In this document: in pieces, positions 57,809 through 64,000 of the stretch | Layout: each line of letters begins with the position of its first letter | How positions within the stretch are numbered: position 1 is the stretch's first letter | From: Halomonas salipaludis | Lineage (GTDB): Bacteria > Pseudomonadota > Gammaproteobacteria > Pseudomonadales > Halomonadaceae | Direction of reading: 5' to 3' | Length of the DNA: 64,000 nt | Assembly: GCF_002286975.1 (NCBI RefSeq) | Contig: NZ_NSKB01000005.1 | Span: forward strand, 124,001-188,000 | Notes under the pieces: generated by a model | What the model saw: the letters and a program-made list of their open reading frames with translations, nothing else | What the model was told of the DNA's origin: nothing | Databases searched by the model: none | Program-made: the position numbers and the translations under genes

Positions 57809-58429
57809 TCAGGCGGTGACGCTGAGCCGGCCCTTGAGCCGTGAGGCCAGCTCATCCAGGTGAGCGCTCTCCTCGCCGGCGGGCCAGCCGACCTGCAGGG
57901 TCACGCCGTGGGCGTGGTAGTCGGCGCTATGTACCGGAACCTGGCGCTCGGCGAGCCAGCTGCGGGCCTCGGCCTCGCTGGCGAAGTCGAGGCCGAGGGC
58001 GAGCGTACGGCGGGGGATGAAGTCGCGGCGGGGCAACTGCTCGAGGCCCTGGGCCACGGCCTGGGAGTAGGCGCGAGCCAGGCCACCGGTGCCCAGCTTG
58101 GTGCCGCCGAAATAGCGCGTGACCACGCAGCCCACCTGGCCGATGCCGGCACCATCCAGCACTTGGAACATCGGCCGTCCGGCGGTGCCGCCGGGCTCAC
58201 CGTCGTCGGAGAAACCGATCGCCTGCTGCTCGCCGGGCGGGCCTGCAATGAAGGCGCTGCAGTGGTGGCTGGCGCCGGGATGTGCAGTACGCGCGGCGGC
58301 CAGCAGCGACTCGAAGGCCTGGACGGTGGGTGCATGACATAGCCAGGCAATGAAGCGGCTCTTCTCGACTTCCAGCTCACTCTCGTGCCACAGGCCCTCC
58401 TCGAGGTCGGGGATCGGATAGCCCATCAC
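57809..58429 (-). CDS. yigZ: YigZ/IMPACT family protein
   Basis: Encodes 206 residues. The N-terminal UPF0029/IMPACT domain has EKSRFIAWLCHAPTVQAFESLLAAAR...ASHHCSAFI, FSDDGEPGGTAGRPM and VVTRYFGGTKLGTGGLARAYSQAV. A smaller C-terminal ferredoxin-like domain follows. The family is linked to translation control in eukaryotes; the bacterial role is not defined. The start overlaps the stop of the S24 gene by four bases, so the two are co-transcribed and yigZ may be SOS-controlled here. Confidence 0.92.
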   Translation of the reverse strand: MMGYPIPDLEEGLWHESELEVEKSRFIAWLCHAPTVQAFESLLAAARTAHPGASHHCSAFIAGPPGEQQAIGFSDDGEPGGTAGRPMFQVLDGAGIGQVGCVVTRYFGGTKLGTGGLARAYSQAVAQGLEQLPRRDFIPRRTLALGLDFASEAEARSWLAERQVPVHSADYHAHGVTLQVGWPAGEESAHLDELASRLKGRLSVTA

Positions 58430-58905
58430 ATCAGCTGAGTCGACTGACGCATCACGCCCATCACCATGCCCAGCACCTTGATGTCGTCGTTCTTGAGGAA
58501 GATTGGCGCCATGCTCTCGTTGGCAGGCTGCAGGCGTACCCCGGCCTTCTCGATATAGAGCTTTTTCAGGGTGACCTCCTGGTCATTGATCATGACCACC
58601 GCCGTCTCGCCGTTCTCGGCGCTCTCCTGGCGTTCGATGATGATCACGTCGCCGTCGAAGATATTGCAGTCGATCATCGAGTCGCCGCACACCCGCAGGG
58701 CGTAGGTGTTGCGGCGCACCATGCTGGTCGGAACGTAGACGCTGGCGGTGTCGGTGCAGGCCTCGATGGGCATGCCCGCCGCCACCTTGCCGAGCAGCGG
58801 GACCTCGACCAGCTCGCCGAGTTCGCTTTCGTCGAGGGCCTGCCAGGCCTCGGCCATGGGCAGGTTGGGCAGGCGATGCAAATAGTGCGGTGCAGACTGA
58901 AGCAT
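58426..58905 (-). CDS. LexA/UmuD-like S24 protein without DNA-binding domain
   Basis: Encodes 159 residues. The C-terminal S24 peptidase fold is complete: cleavage site Ala43-Gly44 in GKVAAGMP, catalytic Ser76 in CGDSMID, and Lys114 in EVTLKKL. The Ser-Lys spacing matches LexA. The N-terminal helix-turn-helix of LexA is absent and only about 35 other residues precede the domain. It is therefore neither a full LexA nor a standard UmuD, and no umuC follows. GGAGGGA gives a good ribosome-binding site. A LexA box about 210 bp upstream indicates SOS control, with repeat copy 5 in between. It is followed by yigZ. Confidence 0.88.
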   Translation of the reverse strand: MLQSAPHYLHRLPNLPMAEAWQALDESELGELVEVPLLGKVAAGMPIEACTDTASVYVPTSMVRRNTYALRVCGDSMIDCNIFDGDVIIIERQESAENGETAVVMINDQEVTLKKLYIEKAGVRLQPANESMAPIFLKNDDIKVLGMVMGVMRQSTQLM

Positions 58906-58961
58906 GGTCTTTCTCCCTCCGGGACGGGGTCAGGACTATCGCAGATAGCGGTACCGCTCGG

Positions 58962-59073
58962 AACTGATTCGTCGGCAGGCCTGTGAGGAGACGCTGTAAA
59001 CCCATCCCTGGGCGCTACTTGCGCCATCCATGGCGCAAACCTCCTCCACGGCCTGCCGCCAACATCCCTCGCT
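58962..59073. repeat. Palindromic intergenic repeat, copy 5
   Basis: Same family, lying in the probable 5' leader of the S24 gene. Outer stem: GGCAGGCC (58974-58981) and GAGGAG (58985-58990) pair with CTCCTC (59041-59046) and GGCCTGCC (59050-59057). Inner hairpins: CCCA-TCCC-TGGG (59001-59012) and TTGCGCCA-TCCA-TGGCGCAA (59019-59038). It accounts for most of the 397-bp gap between the S24 gene and ccmA. Confidence 0.9.
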
Positions 59074-59113
59074 AACAGCAGCTGTGATAACCCTAAGGGC
59101 AGGGTGCCAATAC

Positions 59114-59129
59114 CTGTTATTTTTTACAG
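59114..59129 (-). promoter_or_regulatory. LexA (SOS) box upstream of the S24 gene
   Basis: CTGT-TATTTTTT-ACAG, a perfect CTGT-N8-ACAG. On the minus strand it overlaps a possible promoter with TTGCTA (59148-59143), 16 bp, TAAAAA (59126-59121), so LexA binding would block transcription of the S24-yigZ unit. ccmA on the other strand starts 170 bp away and is a less likely target. Confidence 0.8.
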
Positions 59130-59302
59130 CACTTCTGCATCATAGCAAGGGCGGCGCGGGTAGCAAGTCCTGAGGCGCTTGCGGGGTCTTGATTGAGGTC
59201 AAGGCAAGTCCCGATGCGACCGGCTGACGCACGCCCGGCGCTAGCGGCACTAGGCCATTCCGTGTAGAGTGCCGAGCCAATAATCAATGCTGGGAGACCG
59301 CG

Positions 59303-59974
59303 GTGCAGAGTGCGGCGACAGGGGGCCCGAGCCTCCGCCTGCAAGCCCGCCAACTGGCCTGCGAGCGCGATGATCGCCTGCTGTTTTGCGACCTGGATCT
59401 CGACGTGGGGCCAGGGCAGATCGTGCGTATCGAAGGCCCCAACGGTAGCGGCAAGACCACCCTGCTGAAGATCCTGTCGGGCCAACTTGGCGATTACCAG
59501 GGCGAGCTCTACTGGGACGACGCGCCGATGCACGCCGCGCGCGATGCCTTTCTCGCCAACTTGCTCTACCTGGGGCACGCCCCGGGCATCAAGGGCGCGC
59601 TCACGGCGCTGGAAAACCTCAGCTGGCACCAGGCGCTGGCCGGCGAGGTGGGCGACCATCGGGGGCGTATGACGGCGCTGGCGGAGATCGGCCTGGCGGG
59701 GTTCGAGGACGTGCCCTGTGCCCAGCTCTCGGCCGGCCAGCAGCGGCGCGTGGCGCTGGCCAGGCTGAGCCTGATCCCGCGCCTGCTGTGGGTGCTCGAC
59801 GAGCCCTTCACGGCGATCGATAAGGACGGCGTGGCAGCGCTGGAACGACGGCTGCTGGCCCACGCCGCCCGTGGTGGCAGCGTGATTCTCACCACTCACC
59901 ACGACCTGGCCCCGCTCGGCGATATTCGTCGCGTACGCCTGGGCGAAGGAGGCAGCGCCGATGCAGCACGCTGA
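59303..59974 (+). CDS. ccmA: CcmA, ATPase of the heme exporter/cytochrome c maturation ABC complex
   Basis: Encodes 223 residues from a GTG start with GGGAG seven bases upstream. Walker A GPNGSGKTT is at 45-53, the ABC signature QLSAGQQRRVALARL near 145, Walker B LLWVLDEPFTAID, and the H-loop LTTHHD. With CcmB it drives release of heme-loaded CcmE from CcmC in the inner membrane. First gene of ccmABCDEF; ccmB overlaps its 3' end by 14 bp. Confidence 0.96.
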   Translation: MQSAATGGPSLRLQARQLACERDDRLLFCDLDLDVGPGQIVRIEGPNGSGKTTLLKILSGQLGDYQGELYWDDAPMHAARDAFLANLLYLGHAPGIKGALTALENLSWHQALAGEVGDHRGRMTALAEIGLAGFEDVPCAQLSAGQQRRVALARLSLIPRLLWVLDEPFTAIDKDGVAALERRLLAHAARGGSVILTTHHDLAPLGDIRRVRLGEGGSADAAR

Positions 59975-60677
59975 ACGCCTGGCGGTGACGGAACCCCGCG
60001 GAGGGCTGGGAGTCGCATTAGCGGCAACCCTGCGTCGCGACCTGCTGCTGCTGATGCGGCGACGCAGTGAGGTGATGAACCCGCTGGTGTTCTTCGCCCT
60101 GGTGATCACGCTGTTCCCGCTGGGCATCTCGCCGGACGCCGAGCTGCTCTCCATCGTGGCCCCCGGGCTGCTGTGGGTGGCGGCACTGCTGGCGACGCTG
60201 CTATCGCTGGACTCGCTGTTTCGCGCCGACTTCGAGGACGGCTGCCTCGAGCAGCTGCTGCTGTCGCCCCAGCCGCTGGCACTGCTGGTGATGGCCAAGG
60301 TGGCGGTACACTGGCTGTTGACCGGCCTGCCGCTGGCGCTGATGGCGCCGCTGCTGGGCATCACCCTGGCACTGCCGGCCGGCAGCTACGGCATACTCTC
60401 GCTGTCGCTGGCGCTGGGTACCGCCAGCCTGAGCCTGATCGGTGCCATCGGCGCGGCACTGACGGTGGGCCTGGCCCGCGGTGGCGTGCTGCTGTCGCTG
60501 CTGGTGCTGCCGCTCTACGTGCCGGTGTTGATCTTCGGCACCGGGGCGGTGCAGGCGGCACTGCTGGGCGATGCGCTGGCCGCGCATCTGGCGATCCTTG
60601 GCGCGCTGCTGGCCGGCGCGCTGATGCTGGCGCCCTGGGCCATCGCCGCGTCACTGCGTATCAGTATCAACGGTTGA
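59961..60677 (+). CDS. ccmB: CcmB, membrane subunit of the cytochrome c maturation ABC complex
   Basis: Encodes 238 residues with six predicted transmembrane helices. Typical blocks: [76 protein letters not shown], and [15 protein letters not shown]. It partners with CcmA. The reading frame starts inside the end of ccmA, so translation is coupled. Confidence 0.95.
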   Translation: MQHAERLAVTEPRGGLGVALAATLRRDLLLLMRRRSEVMNPLVFFALVITLFPLGISPDAELLSIVAPGLLWVAALLATLLSLDSLFRADFEDGCLEQLLLSPQPLALLVMAKVAVHWLLTGLPLALMAPLLGITLALPAGSYGILSLSLALGTASLSLIGAIGAALTVGLARGGVLLSLLVLPLYVPVLIFGTGAVQAALLGDALAAHLAILGALLAGALMLAPWAIAASLRISING

Positions 60678-60690
60678 GAGGTTGAGAGGC

Positions 60691-61431
60691 ATGTGGGCCT
60701 TTATTAACAAGTTGCGCTCCCCCAAGTGGTTCTACGCCATCAGCGCGCGGCTGCAGCCCTGGTTCTGGGCGGCGGCGGCGCTGCTGATTGCTGCGGGTAG
60801 CATCTGGGGCCTGGCCTTTGCGCCGGCCGATTACCAGCAGGGCAACAGCTTCCGGATCATCTACGTCCACGTGCCGGCGGCGTTCCTGGCCCAGTCGATC
60901 TTCGTCAGCCTGGCGGTAGCGGCGGTGGTGTTCATGGTATGGAAGATCAAGATCGCCGACATGGCCGCCGCAGTGATGGCGCCGCTGGGCGCGGCGATGA
61001 CCTTTATCGCGCTGTTCTCGGGCGCGGTGTGGGGCGTACCCACCTGGGGCACCTGGTGGATGTGGGACGCGCGCCTGACCTCGATGCTGATCCTGCTGTT
61101 CCTGTACTTTGGCGTGATCGCCCTGCGCGGTGCCTTCGCCAGCCGCGATAGCGGCTCGCGAGCCGCCTCGGTACTGGCCATGGTGGGGGTAATCAATATC
61201 CCGATCATCAAGTATTCGGTGGAGTGGTGGCATACCCTGCACCAGCCGGCGACCTTCACCGTCACCGGCCGCGCGGCGATGCCGATGGAGATGTGGGCGC
61301 CGCTGCTGCTGATGGTGCTGGGCTTCTACAGCTTCTTCATCGCCCTGACGCTGATGCGCACGCGCAACGAAATTTTGCGCCGCGAGTCGCGCAAGCGCTG
61401 GGTACGTGACCTGGCCGGAGGAGAGCACTGA
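60691..61431 (+). CDS. ccmC: CcmC, heme-handling protein of cytochrome c maturation
   Basis: Encodes 246 residues with six transmembrane helices. The tryptophan-rich WWD motif ([28 protein letters not shown]) binds heme on the periplasmic side, with flanking histidines (IYVHVPAA and [10 protein letters not shown]) as heme ligands. It loads heme onto CcmE. The ATG at 60691 has GAGAGG upstream. Its TGA overlaps the ccmD start by one base. Confidence 0.96.
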   Translation: MWAFINKLRSPKWFYAISARLQPWFWAAAALLIAAGSIWGLAFAPADYQQGNSFRIIYVHVPAAFLAQSIFVSLAVAAVVFMVWKIKIADMAAAVMAPLGAAMTFIALFSGAVWGVPTWGTWWMWDARLTSMLILLFLYFGVIALRGAFASRDSGSRAASVLAMVGVINIPIIKYSVEWWHTLHQPATFTVTGRAAMPMEMWAPLLLMVLGFYSFFIALTLMRTRNEILRRESRKRWVRDLAGGEH

Positions 61432-61643
61432 TGGCGTTCGCCTCACTCCAGGACTTCTTTGCCATGGGTGGCCACGCCCCCTACGTGTGGTCCGCCTGGG
61501 CGGTGACCGCACTGCTGCTGCTGGGGTCGGTAGTGCATGCGCGGGCCGAACGCCGCCAATTGATCCGTGATCTGCAACGACGTGAACGCAGGGAGCGCCG
61601 TGTCGGAAGCGAACCAGCGAGGAACCTAGCCGATGACACCTAA
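61431..61643 (+). CDS. ccmD: CcmD, small membrane protein of cytochrome c maturation
   Basis: Encodes 70 residues. One transmembrane helix (about 17-37) follows the [23 protein letters not shown] start typical of CcmD. A basic cytoplasmic tail rich in Arg follows. It stabilises the CcmABC-CcmE complex and helps release holo-CcmE. It overlaps both ccmC and ccmE. Confidence 0.93.
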   Translation: MAFASLQDFFAMGGHAPYVWSAWAVTALLLLGSVVHARAERRQLIRDLQRRERRERRVGSEPARNLADDT

Positions 61644-62151
61644 ACGCAAGCAGAAGCTCTTCATCATCCTGGGGCTGATGTCGCTGGCGGCGATCGCCGT
61701 CGGCCTGACGCTGTTCGCCCTGCGCAGCAACATCAACCTGTTCTTCAGTCCGGTGCAGATCGCCGCCGGCGACGCCCCCTACGAGCGCACCATTCGTGCC
61801 GGGGGCATGGTTCAGGAGGGTTCGGTGTCGCGCAATGCCGAGAGTCTCGACGTCGAGTTCACCGTGACCGACTATGTCGACGAGGTGCGCGTACACTTCA
61901 ATGGTATCCTGCCCGACCTGTTCCGTGAGGGGCAGGGCGTGGTGGTGGTCGGCGAACTGCAGCCCGACGGCTGGATTCGTGCCAACGAGGTGCTGGCGCG
62001 TCACGACGAGAACTACATGCCGCCGGAAGTCGCCCAGGCGCTGGAAGAAGCAGGTTACTCGCCGGCCGATTTCCAGGCCAAGGCTGCCGAGGTCGGTAAA
62101 CGACTCGAGGCCCAGGGCGAGTACGACGACAACGGCGCTAGCCAGTACTGA
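61633..62151 (+). CDS. ccmE: CcmE, periplasmic heme chaperone
   Basis: Encodes 172 residues. The N-terminal membrane anchor (about 8-30) is followed by an OB-fold periplasmic domain. His124 in VLARHDENYMPPE is the residue that binds heme covalently, and the nearby Tyr is the axial ligand; this is the His-type CcmE. The C-terminal tail is flexible. It overlaps ccmD by 11 bp and lies 12 bp before ccmF. Confidence 0.95.
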   Translation: MTPKRKQKLFIILGLMSLAAIAVGLTLFALRSNINLFFSPVQIAAGDAPYERTIRAGGMVQEGSVSRNAESLDVEFTVTDYVDEVRVHFNGILPDLFREGQGVVVVGELQPDGWIRANEVLARHDENYMPPEVAQALEEAGYSPADFQAKAAEVGKRLEAQGEYDDNGASQY

Positions 62152-62163
62152 TCCGGAGCCGCC

Positions 62164-64000
62164 ATGCTGATCAAGATGATTCCCGAAATCGGCCACTTCG
62201 CGCTGGTGATCGCGCTGCTGTTGGCGATCGTCCAGGGCACCCTGCCGCTGGCCGGGGCCACCACCCGGCGTCCGCTGTGGATGGCCTTCGCGCGGCCCAT
62301 GGCAGCCGGCCAGTTCCTGTTCGTGGCGATTGCCTACGCCTGTCTGACCGCCAGCTACATGCTCGACGACTTCAGCGTCGCCAATGTCGCCAACAACTCC
62401 AACTCGATGCTGCCCTGGTACTACAAGTTCAGCGCGGTATGGGGCAACCATGAGGGGTCGGTGCTGCTGTGGAGCCTGATGTTGGCCGGCTGGGGCTTCG
62501 CCGCCAGTCGCTTCTCCAGGGACCTGCCGGAAGACATGGTGGCGCGGGTGCTGGGGGTAATGGGCCTGGTCTGCGTGGGCTTCCTGCTGTTCATCCTGGC
62601 CACCTCCAACCCCTTCGAGCGGCTGCTGCCCAACATGCCGTCCGACGGCGCCGACCTCAACCCGCTGCTGCAGGACTTCGGCCTGATCATCCACCCGCCG
62701 ATGCTGTACATGGGCTACGTGGGCTTTTCGGTGGTCTTCGCCTTCGCCATCGCCGCGCTGCTCGGCGGGCGCCTGGACGCCGCCTGGACGCGCTGGGCGC
62801 GGCCCTGGACCAACCTGGCCTGGGCCTTCCTCACCGTCGGCATCGCGCTGGGCAGCTGGTGGGCATACTACGAGCTGGGCTGGGGCGGCTGGTGGTTCTG
62901 GGACCCGGTGGAGAACGCCTCGCTGCTGCCGTGGCTGACCGGCACCGCGCTGATGCACTCGCTGGCGGTGACCGAGAAGCGCGGCTCGTTCAAGAGCTGG
63001 ACGGTGCTGCTGGCGATCTTCACCTTCTCGCTGTCGCTGCTCGGCACCTTCCTGGTGCGCTCCGGGGTGCTGACCTCGGTGCACGCCTTCGCCAACGACC
63101 CCTCGCGCGGCTTCTTCATCCTGATGCTGCTCACTGTCACGGTGGGGCTGTCGCTGCTGATCTTCGCCCTGCGCGCGCCGCGGGTGCGCCACACCGTGGG
63201 CTTCAACTGGGTCTCGCGTGACGCCCTGCTGCTGGTCAACAACATCATGCTGGTGATCGTCACCGTCACCGTGCTGCTGGGCACCGTCTACCCGCTGCTG
63301 CTCGATGCCCTGGGCTTCGGCAAGATCAGCGTCGGCCCGCCCTACTTCAACGCCCTGTTCGTGCCGCTGACGGTGCTGATGTGCGTATTCATGGGCCTCG
63401 GTCCAGGGGCGCGCTGGAAGAGCATGTCGGCCCGCGACCTAGGGCGCCGCGTGGCCCTGGCCGGGGTGGCGGCGCTGGTGCTGGGGGCGCTGCTGCCGCT
63501 GATCTTCGCCGAGCAGTGGAACCTGTGGGTGGCGATCGGCCTGATCACTGCGCTGTGGATCGTGCTGCCGATGTTCCGCGACCTCTACGACAAGACGCGC
63601 AATGCCAGCTCGTTCGGCGCCGGACTCAAGAAGCTGTCGCTGGCCTACTGGGGCATGCAGCTCGGCCACCTTGGTGTGGCGGTGACCATCGTCGGCGTGG
63701 CGGTGGTCTCGCACTACAACGTCGAGCGCAGCGTGCGCATGGGGCCGGGTGATAGCGTGCAGGTGGCCGGCTACGAGTTCACCATGACCAACCTGCAGTC
63801 CCGCCGTGGCCCCAACTTCCTGGCCGACACCGCGACCATCGAGGTCAGCCGCGTGGGCAGCGAACGCAGCTTCGAGATGCGCCCCGAGAAGCGCCTCTAC
63901 ATCGCCCGCGGCATGCCGATGACCCAGGTCGCACTGCGGCCCGGCTTCTTCCGCGATCTCTACGTGGCGATGGGCGAGGAACTCGACGGCGGCGACTGGG
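62164..64000 (+). CDS. ccmF: CcmF, cytochrome c heme lyase subunit (3' end outside the window)
   Basis: About 612 of the usual 650 or so residues are present; the gene runs off the right edge. MLIKMIPEIGHFALVIALLLAIVQG starts a polytopic membrane protein. Family features: YYKFSAVWGNHEGSVLLW, LNPLLQDFGLIIHPPMLYMGYVGFSV and the WWD heme-binding motif WGGWWFWDPVENAS. With CcmH/I it attaches heme from CcmE to apocytochrome c CxxCH motifs. ccmG and ccmH genes are expected just beyond the edge. Confidence 0.96.
   Translation, partial: MLIKMIPEIGHFALVIALLLAIVQGTLPLAGATTRRPLWMAFARPMAAGQFLFVAIAYACLTASYMLDDFSVANVANNSNSMLPWYYKFSAVWGNHEGSVLLWSLMLAGWGFAASRFSRDLPEDMVARVLGVMGLVCVGFLLFILATSNPFERLLPNMPSDGADLNPLLQDFGLIIHPPMLYMGYVGFSVVFAFAIAALLGGRLDAAWTRWARPWTNLAWAFLTVGIALGSWWAYYELGWGGWWFWDPVENASLLPWLTGTALMHSLAVTEKRGSFKSWTVLLAIFTFSLSLLGTFLVRSGVLTSVHAFANDPSRGFFILMLLTVTVGLSLLIFALRAPRVRHTVGFNWVSRDALLLVNNIMLVIVTVTVLLGTVYPLLLDALGFGKISVGPPYFNALFVPLTVLMCVFMGLGPGARWKSMSARDLGRRVALAGVAALVLGALLPLIFAEQWNLWVAIGLITALWIVLPMFRDLYDKTRNASSFGAGLKKLSLAYWGMQLGHLGVAVTIVGVAVVSHYNVERSVRMGPGDSVQVAGYEFTMTNLQSRRGPNFLADTATIEVSRVGSERSFEMRPEKRLYIARGMPMTQVALRPGFFRDLYVAMGEELDGGDW

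Noticed and set aside
58426-58905. Calling the S24 gene lexA
   Set aside because: No helix-turn-helix is encoded at its N terminus or in the upstream sequence, so it cannot be the SOS repressor by itself.
60667-63192. Minus-strand open frame of 841 codons opposite ccmC-ccmF
   Set aside because: It is antisense to four recognisable ccm genes and has a low-complexity His/Gln/Arg-rich translation.

Overview
The window is about 64 kb of GC-rich, densely packed chromosome from a gammaproteobacterium, most likely a Halomonas-like member of the Halomonadaceae. The evidence is Pseudomonas/Oceanospirillales-type gene order (ubiB-ubiJ-ubiE, hslVU, argS-priA; mrcA-pilMNOPQ-aroKB-gltBD; pyrG-kdsA-eno; fdxA-mutS-pncC-recA-recX-alaS-lysC-csrA-tRNAs). 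A Na+-pumping oxaloacetate decarboxylase and two tripartite tricarboxylate transporters (TTT) fit a Na+-adapted lifestyle. The species assignment is inference.

Layout. 1-9.1 kb (minus strand): ubiquinone synthesis, HslVU protease, a SPOR protein, argS and priA. 9.2-11.8 kb: rpmE, a short malic enzyme and a DUF481 outer-membrane protein. 11.9-21 kb: PBP1a divergent from the type IV pilus alignment/secretin operon and aroKB. 21.4-31.9 kb: glutamate synthase, CTP synthase, KDO-8-P synthase and enolase. 31.9-33 kb: a GacA-box-driven CsrB/RsmZ-type small RNA next to fdxA. 33-43.2 kb: mutS, pncC, SOS-controlled recA-recX, alaS, lysC, csrA and three tRNAs. 43.2-47.9 kb: dusC and oadGAB. 47.9-57.8 kb: an accessory cluster of two short ChrA proteins, TctCBA, a cytoplasmic gamma-glutamyltransferase-like enzyme and a second TctCBA, divergent from a GntR/FCD regulator. 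57.8-59.1 kb: yigZ and an HTH-less LexA/UmuD-like S24 protein with its own LexA box. 59.3 kb to the end: ccmABCDE and the start of ccmF.

The most interesting material is between the genes. Five dispersed copies of a palindromic repeat (around 1.6, 2.3, 27.4, 33.0 and 59.0 kb) keep their stems while the stem sequence changes, which is covariation, so folding appears to be conserved. On the minus strand their apical loops present GGA motifs (CAGGGATG or CATGGATG type). A different structured element at 27.5-27.7 kb has hairpins with ACATGGATGT and AGGGAC loops on the plus strand. The RsmZ-like RNA uses the same loop types, and csrA itself lies in the window. A link between these repeats and the Csr/Rsm system is a testable inference, not a demonstrated fact. 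A 142-bp IS5-like MITE lies between kdsA and eno. Relative to Pseudomonas, the ftsB-to-rpoS block is missing between eno and the small RNA.
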